Part shown: positions 1-11,867 of the stretch, piece after piece | Position numbering within the stretch: the stretch's first letter is position 1 | How the letters are laid out: every line of letters starts with the position of its first letter | Assembly (NCBI RefSeq): GCF_029227915.1 | Contig: NC_079886.1 | Span: 14,856,501 to 14,920,500, forward strand | Direction: 5' to 3' | Source: Hydractinia symbiolongicarpus | Taxonomy: Eukaryota > Cnidaria > Hydrozoa > Anthoathecata > Hydractiniidae | DNA: 64,000 nt | Notes under the pieces: model-generated | Seen by the model: only the letters and a program-made list of their open reading frames with translations | Databases searched by the model: none | What the model was told of the DNA's origin: nothing | Position numbers and translations under genes: made by a program

Positions 1-202
1 GCGCTTTAGTACAGATGCAGTATGTAAATCGAGTAAAGCGCACACTATATTATAGTGTTTTGGTGTAAAATATTTTTCCAAAAATAACTTCATTTGAAAT
101 AAAAACAACCTGTTGTTATCCTGTCATAGCAAAAACAATCGGTCAAGTTTTATATATTTTGCGGTAAAAGTTTTCGTGAAATTTTAAAAATTAATAGCAA
201 CA

Positions 203-460
203 TCGAGCTAAGCACTTAGCAAAGGCATGCCGTGTCGCACATCCATTTAGGCATAATAACCTTGTCCAAAAAACATTATCGCAACTTTGGCTTAAATAAA
301 AACACAGGGAACAGCCTGTCGTTTACACCGGACTGAGTGCTTAGTACAGGTAAATTGTGTCGCACATGCATATAGGCGTAGTAATAGCCTTTTTTAAAAA
401 AAAAAATTATTGCAACTTCCTAAAACAATCTTCACTCAGCAAATTATTTGGCAGAATAAG
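203..460. repeat. Two diverged tandem copies of a ~125 bp unit
   Basis: Two adjacent stretches share the same order of landmarks: a CTTAG-containing start, then TGTGTCGCACATSCAT, then an ATTTAGGC/ATATAGGC block, then a run of A with ATTATYGCAACTT. The first copy is about 203-325 and the second about 333-460. No coding potential is visible. This looks like an old tandem duplication of unknown origin. The remainder of 1-1270 is AT-rich with homopolymers, including a G run near 1207 and a C run near 1240; I see no gene there. Confidence 0.4.
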
Positions 461-1288
461 TTTGCAAAACTCATTGTAATTTAAATAAAACACATTCGAA
501 AGCCTGTGTTATATTGCAGTAAAAGGTGCAGCTGTAACACTTATTAACAGAAAGTATATTTAAAAAAATCGACAGGCAAAAAAATGAACATCTTAAGTGA
601 AGAAAGTCAAATTATGGCTACTAGCATCTTTTCACTGATATATGTTCTAAATCTAAACTACGTGCAAGTTATATATATATTTTAATTTCAAGTTCAAAGT
701 ATGCCTCTACCTGAAAAAAAAGTTTGGAATGGACGCTCACCACCTGCATTATATTGCTTGTTGATTTGCAAAAGAGGGAATGGACTGGTACATGGCATAC
801 CGGCTACATTATTATTTTGCCTGTCGATTTGCATAAAAGGGTTGGGGAATATAAACAGCAAACGTCACGATGAAAGTGTGGTCCTGACCTATTTTGAGAC
901 AGAAAGTCTTGAACAAACCTGTCAAAATAGTTTCTATGTATTTATTAAACAGGCGGGTCAAAATTTTTTGTGCACACTGTAGTTGCTTCCTTTCAAATCA
1001 TTCTCGCCCATACGACAAAAATATGTGATACAAAGTAGATACATATACAGTGCGTAACAATAAATAAACGTAGTGCTAGCTTGCGTCAATGATGGTAAGT
1101 AAATGCCAGCAAACACAGAATGTATGAACGTTCAAAACAAAAAAAAACTTTCCAAAAAAATTTTTTGACCATTGGGAGCTTATTTATTGGACGAAAATTA
1201 ATAAGCAGGGGGGGGAAAAAAATCTTAGAATTGATAAGCGCCCCCCCCCCCTCCCTTTGTATTACGCATCCGAGAGTAGGTGGTTTGG

Positions 1289-1297
1289 TATAAATAT
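1289..1297 (+). promoter_or_regulatory. Possible TATA box
   Basis: TATAAATAT lies 37 bp upstream of an ATG in good context (AACATGG at 1331-1337). It is listed only because it pairs with the small open frame that follows. Such motifs occur by chance in AT-rich DNA. Confidence 0.25.
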
Positions 1298-1333
1298 CAG
1301 TTGGGCATGCGGAAGATTCTTTCCGTTCTCAAC

Positions 1334-1516
1334 ATGGCTAGCAAGAGCTTGAGAGACCGTGTAAAGTTAGTTTTCGAAAACAAAAATTTTAATGAGTTAC
1401 CTCAAATATACACTCAATTAATTAAAAACGTTAAATGTAGTTCTGTTTTGCCACCTACCTACGTGTTGCAAAAACAACTTACTTTTGGTTTTATCCGAAA
1501 AAATTGCCATGCATAG
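1334..1516 (+). CDS. Possible small ORF or first exon, unrecognised
   Basis: From the ATG at 1334 the frame encodes 60 residues, starting MASKSLRDRVKLVFENKNF. The composition is charged and helix-like, unlike random translation of the surrounding A/T-rich DNA. I chose this ATG because it has a strong start context and a TATA-like box upstream; the frame is also open upstream of it. I recognise no domain. It could be the first coding exon of a host gene or TE-derived, or it may be spurious. Confidence is low. Confidence 0.22.
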   Translation: MASKSLRDRVKLVFENKNFNELPQIYTQLIKNVKCSSVLPPTYVLQKQLTFGFIRKNCHA

Positions 1517-2428
1517 AAATACCTACCTGCCTATGTGAAATCAAAGAAGGATAGTTAGCAATTACTTCGAAGTTGGTTGTGTATGTTTATCTTTAGTTGT
1601 TTCTATCATAGCTAGATATCCGTTTTCGTTACTATGACCACTATGTCGTAGTGGCTTTATTAATGTAGCTAGCTAAGGAGCTAAATACTATTTTTTTAAA
1701 TTCATACATTTTATCAGGTAAGAATAATTTTATATATAAATGGGAAAAGTGTGATGGCTAGCTAGCTAATTTTTGGTGTTGATTTGGATCTCTTTGATTG
1801 GTGCTGACTTAGCTATCAAGCTAGTTAGCTACACAAAATAGTGCTCTGATTAGAGTGCCTTTTTTTCTTAACTCGCCAGCAACAAAAAACCTTTGTCCTG
1901 CTTTGCGTAATTTTTCTATGAGGGGCTGGACACCTAACTCCTGTTCTTTTGGGAAAAAGAGGGCTAAAATAATTTCCAAACGACACTTTGTGATGCTACT
2001 TCATCGGATAGAAATATTGTTAAAGCGTGACAAACTTTATTGTTGCTTGCACCGAACAGTCAGGATGAACTGATAATTAGCCTGTAACAGAATATATAGT
2101 TGGTCGATACAAGATAATAACATCGATTTAAAAAATCCGACAAATTCATTAATTCTGTGTTTACCTTTGTTTGTTTGAACTTGTTGAATTCAATTTGTCA
2201 ATTTGAAATTTCATTTTTTTGGATTTGTAAAACAAAACAATGACCAATTATTTTCTCCAAAATGAAAAACTGTAACTAATCAGACTCTCCAAAAAGAAAT
2301 TCAAATTTGTTGTTGAATTCAATATTAATCAATTTCGACAAAATACATCCTGTATATATTTATCATCCACAGGTTTTAAGGTCATGTTAACAAAGATATC
2401 AAAAGCCAGCCTGATTAAATATATATAC
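1517..2428. other. No gene seen
   Basis: AT-rich intergenic-type DNA with many TAGC/AGCTAGCTA clusters (for example around 1755-1770). The short ORF at 1855-2073 has no recognisable features and is not supported. Confidence 0.5.
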
Positions 2429-3505
2429 ACTAGTCGATAAAGCCCGTGGAAAAATCCACTAAGACAGGACAAAAATGAAAAAGAAGCGGCATTAAAATTT
2501 TGATGACGTCAGCAACTCATTCACAAAAAAAAATTGAAACAATGTTTTTACGTTTCCTCTATTGTGCAGTGCAAAGAACCGCTAAAACAAAATTTTTTTT
2601 TTACTTATTTATATGCCTGTTGCTTTCATAGTATAGGTCTTGAAACGCTGATCAAGAAAATGTATGAGATTATGCATTTTTGACAAATGGTTGCAGAGAT
2701 ATTAGGGTTTAAAGTTTTTTCGATGACGTCATCAACCCGTCCATTCCAAAACGGATTCGGGACCCAGGTTTAGAAAACTTACCCAAATTGGTCCCAGGTG
2801 GTCCCTAGTTACCCACGCGATGAAGAAACATTGACGTCACCACCTCGTTTCCAAGTTAATTGGCCTCAAAGTTTTAATTGCACTGTAATGGCTTCATTAA
2901 TTTAATATAAGATATTGATGTTAAAGTAGTGATATTGGCGTCGCGCCGTAACGTCAGAAAATTTACCATATTAGACATGCATTTTTCGGCAACATCAAAA
3001 TTTAACATTTAAGACATAACTTTTTCGGCCACATCAAAGGAAAATGAACTTATCCACTTTGCCTGTTACAAACAGACAGACATAGTCTCTGTATTATTAC
3101 ATTTACTAGTCGATAAAGGCCGTGGAAAAATCCACTTAGACAGGATAAAAATGAAAAAGAAGCGTCATTTCAATTTGTATGACGTCAGCAACCCATCCAC
3201 AAAAAAAGATTAGAACCTTGTTTTCACGTTGCCTCTATTGCATAGAGCTTAAACTGCTGATCAAAAAAAACGTTTATGATCATGTGCTTTTGATGAGCGG
3301 TTAATGAGATATAAGGGCTTAAAAATTTTCACAGACAGACAGACAGACCCACTTAGCGCATTATTATATAGATACTAGTCTATAAAGCCCGTGGAGAAAT
3401 CCACTTAGGCATAAGGTCATAAAAAAGAGTTTGTTTAGATGTTTTGCTGACGTCAGCAGTGCAGTGCAGATAAAAAAATTCGCGAAATTTGTTTATTCTT
3501 GAATG
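2429..3505 (+). repeat. HLR tandem array: three head-to-tail copies, last truncated
   Basis: Copies start at 2429, 3105 and 3374 with a conserved head (ACTAGTCGATAAAGCCCGTG, then GAAAAATCCAC). The GTGGA...TCCAC part can fold as a small hairpin. The first copy has the full body, with several TGACGTCA-type octamers and a conserved CCAGGT/CCCTAGTTACCCACGC block. Its tail is CACTTTGCCTGTTACA followed by short GACA repeats and ATTATTAYAT. The second copy is internally deleted and the third stops near 3505. The tandem arrangement, end hairpin and microsatellite-bearing tail resemble non-autonomous Helentron derivatives (HINEs), but the assignment is inference. Confidence 0.7.
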
Positions 3506-3594
3506 TGCTTGGAATGACAAAAGTGGAATTGTTTTATGTGTATCAAAATAAAACCTGATAATATAACTTAATGCAACAATTTATTATAGTGGCA

Positions 3595-4060
3595 TACTGT
3601 GCAAGCTGGGGAGTGGACAAGATATGGTTGCATTGGAAGTAAGATATGATAGGCCATGTTACAACAGCTACACCAAAATACTTTGGGCAGAAAAAAAAGG
3701 TAAAATATTGCTGTATGAAAAATCATTCATGAAGTTTTGTGACAAATATATCAACAAAAAAATAGTCAATCAAGGAAAAGTATATTTTTTAAAACATTTG
3801 CACAATAGATTTGTGAAAATTAGATGCTTCTAACTACAAGTCAGAGAGATTAAAGGCTCGTATATAACAGAGTTTTCCACATATTGTTTTTCATCAACCA
3901 AATGTAAGAAATAGTAGTGAGTTAGTATTTCATGAAGTTACAGTTGCTGGAGATTTGCTTCATCAACGATAAGTTATGGAAACAAATACTCAATCATCTA
4001 GTCAAGTTAAAGAAAGATGTAGTCAGTTAGAAGTGGATGAAAGTTTTGAAGGTACGTTCT
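3595..4060 (+). pseudogene. Broken coding-like region, TE-associated protein of unknown function
   Basis: A frame from 3624 encodes MVALEVRYDRPCYNSYT..., stops after RFVKIRCF, and appears to continue in another frame. That continuation reads NYKSERLKARI, a stop, then SFPHIVFHQPNVRNSSEL and VAGDLLHQR. The coherence across stops suggests a decayed gene. From memory, similar ALEVRYH..CY and NYKS.RLKARI segments occur in uncharacterised transposon-associated cnidarian proteins. I cannot name a family or a function. Confidence 0.4.
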
Positions 4061-6718
4061 GCATGGTTTTAAGGTTCAATTCCTTTGCTCAGCTTCAAGT
4101 AATGTCTGGTGACAGTAATATGGGCATAATGCTGGGTGGCCAATTCCATGCAGAACATTGCATACATATATGTATATAGATGTATACATACTTTGTTAAA
4201 GAAACCAGTTTTTGAAAAATCCAGTAGAATTTAGTAACTTAGAATCAGAAAGAAATAGGTAATTTTGTTTAGGGTTGCTAAATGTGCCAAGAATGTGTGG
4301 AATTAGAATGAAGTCTTAAAAAGTCTGTTATTAGAAAAGACTTGTTTCAAAACATAAAATTAGGCTCTAACAACATCCATGGTCAAAGAAAGAAAAAGAA
4401 TATGTTCATAATTAGAAACTGCTATTTTTTACCAGTATATTTGAAAATATGTAAAAGTAGTTGCAACATATATACCTATACAAGAACTCCAAAGGCTTGT
4501 TAAGAATGGTGTATAGTTCTTGTATGGTATAAAAATACTGTCTTATTTTTTTAACAGAGGTCATCAATAATCAACGGGGTCAACCAAATATTAAACGTGA
4601 GTTGTAATTAGCTGCTCTTAATTTGCGTGAGTTATTGAGAAATGCTCCAAAATTCACTAAAGCATTGTCACTTGGGTGATCATGTGAGCAGTGTTAGAGT
4701 TGCCGCGAAGGTTGTGGATGGAGTCTGTTGCTAAACACCTGAACCTCGCTCCTGCCGTCATTTTTGCTTTCATTGTGGGATACGTTGGTAAGAGGGAAAA
4801 AGGTCTCGGTAAGGTCTAGTATAGTGGTGAATCATACTAGACAGTGATTGTGCACCTAGAACTGCGTTTCCATATCGGGTTATTTCAACCATATGTATGC
4901 GAGAATAAATCCTACTCCTACTCCTTATGATCAAAACAGCTTTGTTACCTTTGTGCTGTCCGCGCTTGCGCTATCGTGCTTAGGGAGTACGACAGTGATT
5001 TTGTGTTCCTTGGATTCTTCTTGCTAATTTTATTCATCCTCTATTTTAAATTTGAAACTATGTAGGCCAGCTGAATATTTATTCTTGCAAACATTGCACT
5101 TCTTCGCGGTATGATTGGTAGTTATAGTATCGTAGGAACCGTAACAAAGCTTCTTTCTTCCACTTGCTTCTGTCATGGTAAATTTGATCAGCTGGATCAG
5201 TCTACCCCTGAGATTGTCAACTTTGGTGTCGACAACCTCCTGAAAGTTTCTATGAAATAAGTTATAAAAGAAATAAAAGGGTTCTTCTCAAAAGAATTTT
5301 ATGTCGATTCCTGGGGCAGATCGGAGTCTTAAAAGCCTACATAAGACGTCACGGTCATCAAAGGATGTCTACTATAATTCACACTTTCAGATAGTTTGGC
5401 TCCTTGCGCAGTTTTTTTCTTTTGCTTGTGGTATGTAAGGTTTTCCTAGTATCTCCTTCACGATTTGATTCAGTATCCTTAATCTAGCACCTTTGCGATT
5501 TCTTCTTCATTTCTCATAGTTTCGGCATCTTAAGGAGCACTCCGACGTTGTTTGATGAACTTGGCTTCTATTTCTAGCTCGGTCTTTCTTATCTAGTCAA
5601 TTATTTTCTGGTCCTATATAGATTCTTTTCTCGAAGCTTCACTGGATACTTTGCTGCATTTGTTGTCATCACGCTTATGTTAGTCAGTGAACAACAGAGT
5701 GCACTTGCTGTGTACTTTATCAAAGCAATTAACAAGATCGGTAACTCTGGACAAGACTGTTTGACTATAGCTACTTGTTGCACTTAAGTACGTCGCAGAT
5801 TTCAGTAGATCTTCTCATCAATCTCCGAAAGATTCGCTTCTGTTCGTAAAGCAATGTTTAGAGCTTGTAGATCCTACCTTTTTCAGTAAATTTAGGTCCC
5901 CTGTGTTCGAGCTGTGCGGTTCTGCTTCCGCCAATTCATGGTCCTCAGCGACAGGCATTTTTGGAAACAAGGATTCGAAGGACTCCAGCTTTCCATATAT
6001 TTTTCTTTTTGTAGGGGCCCGGGGCGACAACTCCATGACTCTAGCCGGACCTTCAGCGGGTTGTTATTTAATCGATAAAAACAGAAGTACATATATAAAA
6101 TAAAAAAAGCGAAATAAAGTATTACCAAATGGAAAACTGGGAACGAAGTGGACTGACAGAAGCGATGTGAAAAGGTGTAAAATCTTTCTCAACTTCTCAT
6201 TCCAATTTTAGTGCGTACGCAAAAAGAAAGCAGGCAAAATAGTCCGAAAACTAAGCAAAACACATATTTAAAATGATACTTACTAGAAATTTGGTGGCTG
6301 ATAGCCCAATTCAACTAAGTAAAAAAAATATTTCAAAAAATTCTTCGCCCAACAGCGACAGAGCTAAAGAAAGATTTATTTACATTCACTCAGCAGTGAT
6401 AAGATTTAACTCAACTGACTGCAAAAACGTACACAAAGCGATGAAAAGCAAGGACAATTATAGACGTAATAAAACACAAGTCCACAAGGGGACGATTCAT
6501 GATATAGAACGAGGCAAAAACGAGACAACGTGTGGGAGGGTACGCAAACAACACAAAACTAAACAAGGTATAGTATTTGGGGCGGTGACACAATTGGTCC
6601 CTTTGAAACAAAAATACCATAATAAATTTCAGACAGATTTCAATTTTGGATTTTTGATAATGTGATTACGATACGTGCATAAAAATACAGCCTATAGTTG
6701 CTTTTAGTTTCAGTTGTG
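4061..6718. other. No secure gene; weak minus-strand coding-like traces
   Basis: Two minus-strand stretches look mildly protein-like. One is 5818-6036 (MELSPRAPTKRKIYGKLESF...). The other is about 5090-5240 (a frame containing KVDNLRGRLIQLIKF and CNVCKNK). Neither matches a family I know. The plus-strand ORF at 6273-6665 is Lys/Asn-rich and looks like translated noncoding DNA. The stretch 4700-4930 has no recognisable coding content. Confidence 0.3.
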
Positions 6719-6739
6719 CTAATACGTTGGGTCCCAATC

Positions 6740-6794
6740 ACGTATATATACGTTGTGCGATCTTTCGCAATAACTCAACGACGCATATTTACGT
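6740..6794. repeat. Subterminal 14-mers, left end of piggyBac
   Basis: A perfect palindrome ACGTATATATACGT lies at 6740-6753 and a variant ACGCATATTTACGT at 6781-6794. Matching copies occur near the right end of the same element. Their restriction to the subterminal regions suggests protein-binding sites for transposition or expression (inference). Confidence 0.55.
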
Positions 6795-7123
6795 TAGGGG
6801 AAAAAAGGGGATAATTATTGTTTTTGTAATTTCTTGGTTATTCTTCTCTTTTGAAATTGTTTATTAAAGTTTAAAGTTTCTCGTTTTCAAAGACAGATTT
6901 ATTTTTTTGGGAAATATTACGTCTATTACTTACACAAACCATGTCGGTTATTTCGCTGTTTAAAGGAAGTAATCATAACACTTTTTGAAATTCGTTTTTC
7001 GATGACACAAATGATACATACTTATATATATATTGACGAAGAAAAACACATTGTTTTAAAACAAACTGTCACAAATACATGTCTGTACATGTATTTTTAA
7101 CTGAGAATACTAAGAGATGCGAA

Positions 7124-9109
7124 CTACTCCTCTTCAGATGATGATTTTGCATCGTCGAAACCGACAACGCCAATATTCTGGTGATGGATGCGGAAACATG
7201 GATCAATGCATAGGGCTGGTTGTTGTGGGCATCCAGGGCATATGTATCTTGTTTCGCGTCTTTTACCATTCGATGAGCAGTGCTTGCAGGTTCTGGCAGG
7301 GTGTTTCTTTTTTTCTGTTGGTTCAATCGCAGCTAAGTAGTGAAAAGAAGCTTGTGGTTGCATGTGTTTCGACGGCTTTGGTTGGCCAACCATGCTCGTT
7401 ATAATGGTGTCCTTGAATCCTTTCATGGCTTTAACTTTTGGAGATGGAGTTGCCTTTTTATATAGGTAGAAAGCATTTTCCATGAAAATTTCCAAGATAT
7501 GGACGCCGACCTTTTTGTACCATCTGATTGTTTTCCTCAATCCAGAATGATACGAGAGCATTTGATCTGATCGATCAATACCGGACATGTTGTGATTGTA
7601 AATATCCACAATGTTTGGCTTCTGTCTAGATTTCCCATGTCTGTTTACGGTCTCAACCAATTCAGGAATAAATGCATTGCTGATCATACGAACATCCCTT
7701 TTGTCCTTCCATTTTGTGACAGAAATGTCGTCTGACGACCGAAAATTCATTTCTCCTTTTTTCAACTTTTTCTTTGTAACTTCCTCGGGAAGGTGTTTTT
7801 TGTCTGCTCGTAGGGTGCCAGAAATGTAAGTTTTCCTTTGCGTCATGTACTTTGTCAATGGCACGGAATTATACCAGTTGTCGGTAAAAACATGGTACCC
7901 TTTATACAGATAGGGATTCATTATGTGAAATACAAAAGTTCCTCTTTGTCCCAATGCTTCAGTGTCTGCAAATTTCACACCTGAATAAATCTCTGCTTTT
8001 AGAACGAACCCATCATTGGTGCACAATTCGAAAAAATTCACCCCATACTTATGCCGTTTGTTTTTAATATACTGGCGAAAAACCAATCGCCCTCGCCAAA
8101 GCATCATCGACTCATCCAAGGATAATTCCTTTTCAGGCGTGTAGACATCAGCAACTGTGCTGTTGTGGTGATTCAAGAGAAATCTGACCTTACTCAATCG
8201 ATCATTCTGAAATGATGGTTCCTCGCCAAAATTCAAGAATCGCATGATTGATTGAAACCTGTTTCTAGACATTTTTGATTTGAACAGTTCGTTTTTGTAT
8301 AAGCGGTCTGTAGAGCAGTAACAGCGATATGATGGCATAGCAACAAGACCTATGTGAAAAATCAAACCGAGGAACTGTCTCATCTCTTCCAATGTTACGT
8401 TATTCCATGTCTTTAAGATACTGTTCCTTCTCAATGGACGAGAGGAGTTTATAACACGATCTGCATATGCATTTGATCTATCGACGATTTCTTGTAAAAG
8501 TTCGTCGTTTATGAATAGATTGAAGAATAACAAGGGATCATCTCCACCAGGAGCCTTTACCTGCAACCCAGTATCTTCATTGAAATCAAATGGATTTATG
8601 ATAGGGACATCATCTTACCAATCAAATTCATTCACAGGGCCCTTTCCATCATTGAGATCATTACGAATAGCAGAATCACCTCCCCTCGATATTTCTTCTT
8701 CCTCGTTTTCGTTTTCTTCCCTTGAGCTAAGTTCTGTAGCAGAATCCTCGGAGTCTTCAATGTTTCTTATTCTTATTTTTGAACGATGTGCTGCAGTTTG
8801 CAGGCAACCACGCGTCCTTACACTTCGACCTCGGCCACGGATATTGAATGCACCACCTCTTGTTCTAATCCTCCCTCCCCTATGTGTTTGGGGAGCAATA
8901 TTTTGTAGGATTTTGCGACCAGTAAAGTCAGATTCTTCAGATTCACTTTCTATTTCGGATTCGGAAGTTGATTCAGCATCTGAAGTGAATTCTTCGTCAA
9001 ACGAGTCAGCTGAATCCATTTCACTATTTTCATTCATTATCAATTCAACAGCTACCTCAGCACTGTACCGTTTTGCCATTTCTGAGAAAATGAAGCAATA
9101 GCAACTCAT
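7124..9109 (-). pseudogene. piggyBac transposase with one in-frame stop
   Basis: The gene reads as a single frame from about 9109 to 7124 apart from a TAA at 8615-8617. The N-terminal part (8615-9109) is very acidic and ends in a basic R/G-rich stretch. After the stop, the same frame encodes the DDE_Tnp_1_7 core. Three expected catalytic aspartates are visible: LSLDESMMLWRGR, HVFTDNWYNS and NMSGIDRSDQML. The C-terminus has the Cys/His-rich domain typical of the family (TCKHC, YICPGCPQQPALC). No frameshift is seen. Translation after the stop would need read-through or a downstream start. A splice explanation with the GTAAGA at the stop and the CAG at 8561 would put the reading out of frame. 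The product would bind the termini and cut and paste at TTAA. Confidence 0.88.
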
Positions 9110-9426
9110 AAACGAAGAAAATAAGAAAAACGTTTATTCATGAGGACAATTCCTACATCTCAATTTTTCATGTGACTATGATATTACATTACAAAGTGGT
9201 TCAAAATGATTTTCTTGTCTTGAACATGCCTTCTTTATGAATGGTTGCTACAAAAAAGAAAACAAACAACTCACTTTACGAATACAGACGTCTTTACTAG
9301 CACAGCAGTTGATGAAAAAGAAAATTGCATGCACAAGAATGCTCTATTTAAAAATTTTGAACGTTCTTTAATTGGTTAACTCACAGAAGAATTAAAATAT
9401 GATTGGTTGTAACGAATAAATATAAC

Positions 9427-9580
9427 ACGTATATATGCGTGGTCAGTGCTCTACCTTCACGTACTGATTGGGCAGACCAAATCACGTATATATACGTTGA
9501 AGTCGGAACAACGTATAACTACGTGATTAGGTTTGGACGTTAGTATTTTGATACTGCAGCCTGATAATGTATATATACGT
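9427..9580. repeat. Subterminal 14-mers, right end of piggyBac
   Basis: Four copies of the 14-mer family occur: ACGTATATATGCGT (9427-9440), ACGTATATATACGT (9484-9497), ACGTATAACTACGT (9511-9524) and ATGTATATATACGT (9567-9580). The perfect palindrome is shared exactly with the left end. Confidence 0.55.
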
Positions 9581-9867
9581 GTTCATTGGTCACACTTACT
9601 AATTAGAATAAAGTATTCACATCACCCTAAAACTCTGAAAAAATATCATATATGATGTGACCATAGCCATTTCAAGGCTTGGGTCTGGCGAAGTACACCT
9701 AAAACAGACTGGGACTCAACGTGTTAACACAACCTTTTAAATATGAACAAGAAGCCCAGGGGCTTGAAGATTTCCGCCATTAGCCTAAAAGATTTTAAAA
9801 TTGGAAGTAGACCTTGAAAACGGAGAATTATGGGGTAAACAAATTATTGAGTATTCTCAAGTAGCCT

Positions 9868-10131
9868 TCAATGTTGTGTAAATTTCAGAGAGATTTTAAG
9901 CCGGACTGTATCATGGTCACTGAAATAGACATTTTTAACATATGTCTTGACGTCAAAGATGTTTAGAACATTCTCATGGATGTAGATGTGGTCAATAAGT
10001 AAACCTGATATATGAGTTGGAGAGGTTACAACTTGTTCATATTGAGTAAGAAAGTCAAGGAAATAATTTTCGCCACTAAATGCATTTACATTAAAATCTC
10101 CGAGTATAATATCAATAGTTTCATTTCCCAA
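9868..10131 (-). pseudogene. Helentron endonuclease domain (exonuclease-endonuclease-phosphatase fold)
   Basis: The residues IILGDFNVNAFSG, then LIDHIYIHEN, then FSDHDTVRL match the conserved GDFN, DHI and SDH motifs of the AP-endonuclease-like domain also found in LINEs. Only the C-terminal half is open. A stretch up to 10340 holds further coding-like sequence (FSSLLVGHNKTTELFD) with stops. It lies just downstream of the helicase, as expected for the last domain of a Helentron polyprotein. Confidence 0.75.
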
Positions 10132-10341
10132 AAAATGTTAAACAAGGTAAAGTGACTGTTCTCGATTAAGACAACTTTTATGATATAGAAGTAAAACTCT
10201 AATAGCGTTTTTATGAAACGTTCTTTTTGTCATTTTAAAAAATATTACACCTGGAAATTTACAATATCAAACAATTCTGTAGTTTTGTTATGTCCAACTA
10301 AAAGACTAGAAAATCTATCCAAGTCGTTGTTCAAAATCAAA

Positions 10342-11866
10342 TTAAAGGAACCTAATTTTGTGTCGCATTGGGTGGTATAAATCATTTTCCATGAGAACGC
10401 GGTCATCGTTTTTATGTTTGTTGTACGACCTTGTATTAAGAAGAGTAACTATAACAGAATTTTCACTCATTAAGCCAGTAGCTCTTGATGTCAACTTCGA
10501 ATGTTCTCGCATATAAATGTATTGCTCGGTTGCTCGGGTATCTGATTTAATAGCTGACCAGGTAAATGTTCCCGTTAGGTATAAACCCTCTAAACATGTC
10601 ACTCTACTCAATGCAACATAGATTTGTCCTGGGTGAAAGGCTCTTTGCTTCATTAAATTAAAGCAAACAACAAATTTATCAAATGTTTTCCCTTGAACCC
10701 TATGAACAGTGCAGGCCCACGACAGCATTAGTGGGAATTGCATTCGTTTCATAGAAGGTGAGGATGCATTATACTTGTTAAACTTGATTTCTTTCTCTAT
10801 TCGGTTAATTGGAACAACATTTTCTTGCATAGCATATGGATCTGTTCGTATGGCTTTAAGTCCTGCGTTTTTATCTTCCATTTTTAGATATGTTTTTGTA
10901 ACTTTTCCTACACTATCGGTTTTTATACGATGAACAGTTCCAATCTGTCCGTTTATAAGTTTATCTGATACGTCAATGTTTGACGTCAACATGACTTTTG
11001 CGTTAAGTTTTTAAAGAAGGTTTCGAGCAAGTCCACCTGTCTCCATTTGAGTGCGGTTAGAAAGATTTTGCACCATTGACACAGGAATATTTTCTGGAAT
11101 TTTGTCACTGGCCTCAATATTTATTTCCTCCGATGCTAGGCTGTTTAACATTTTTTTGTTGTGCTCAGAGGCAGGTTGGTTTTCGGCAAAGATATAAATC
11201 GCATCTTTGGGATAATTTGGATCACTTTGGGAAATTAATTTTGAATTCAGTACATCTTCGTGTCGTGTTTCTAAGTTTCCCACTCTGATATTGTTCAGTA
11301 ATTCAATCAAACATTGATCACCGCGCTGCCTCCTAACTTCCGTCAGTCTTAAAATATTTCCAACAATGTGAGAGATTTAACAGTACATCCTTGTAATCTG
11401 CGTAATGCGTAAAAGATCGCCATATGTTATAACAGATATTCCTGCAAATGGAATGTCTTCTGAACATCCAAATATTTCGGTTAGGCGTTGATGAATGTGT
11501 AAAAGCAGTTTGTTTGAAACCATTGAGAGAGATTTCGTCTATAACAATAATGCTTAATTCTGAAAATTTGTTTCGCAGCATGCATTTTTTTTATCACTCA
11601 ACTTAGAAATGTTTTTAGTAAAACTTCTATCAACTGGTATACCTAAGGCTGAATGTATTGTATTTCCCTCTACATTGATGGCAGCAACACCTGTTGGCAC
11701 TAGAATGAGAATTTTATCTTTTTCTTAGTTCTCTGCACGATAAGAAATTGCTTTCTTTAGCATGTCAAAAATTGTTGTTATCAAATGTGACTTTCCACAA
11801 CCTGCACTTCCTGTCAAAAAGATATGGATTGGTTCGATTTTATGGTATGCGTTACATGCTAAGCTT
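10342..11866 (-). pseudogene. Helentron PIF1-like helicase
   Basis: A Walker A motif (FLTGSAGCGKS) is encoded near 11790-11830 in a frame broken by a stop (YRAEN, stop, EKDKILILVPTGVAA). A Walker B-like IIVIDEIS follows in 11333-11581, where a frameshift soon enters a wrong frame. The C-terminal helicase motifs lie in 10342-10992: NIDVSDKLINGQIGTV, LSWACTVHRVQGKTF and GQIYVALSRVTCLEGLYL. The piece at 11011-11310 (IYIFAENQPASEHNKKML) bridges them. All are in the order expected of the SF1B helicase of a rolling-circle transposon. It is inactive because of at least two stops and several frameshifts. Confidence 0.85.
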
Positions 11867-11867
11867 T

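Larger units (their letters stand above)
6723..9723 (-). mobile_element. piggyBac-type DNA transposon
   Basis: The transposase gene is flanked by imperfect terminal inverted repeats. The left end reads TACGTTGGGTCCCAATC (6723-6739) and the right end, read inward, reads CACGTTGAGTCCCAGTC. They abut CTAA at 6719-6722 and TTAA at 9724-9727, fitting the TTAA target duplication of piggyBac with one mutated base on the left. The termini do not start with the CCC of the insect element, so this is a divergent branch. The length of about 3.0 kb fits an autonomous element. One nonsense codon in the transposase suggests this copy is recently inactivated. Confidence 0.85.

Noticed and set aside
4700-4930. 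Possible LTR-like segment
   Set aside because: No matching second copy and no primer-binding site could be found.
6273-6665. 130-codon plus-strand ORF
   Set aside because: Composition matches A-rich noncoding DNA; no motif, no start context, no continuation.
8561-8618. Intron in the piggyBac transposase to bypass the stop (GTAAGA...TTGCAG)
   Set aside because: The 58 nt segment has good-looking ends, but its removal shifts the frame and gives an immediate TAA. The frame is continuous without it.
8511-9101. 196-codon plus-strand ORF
   Set aside because: It is the reverse strand of the acidic N-terminus of the piggyBac transposase; Ser-rich because GAA/GAT codons reverse to TTC/ATC.
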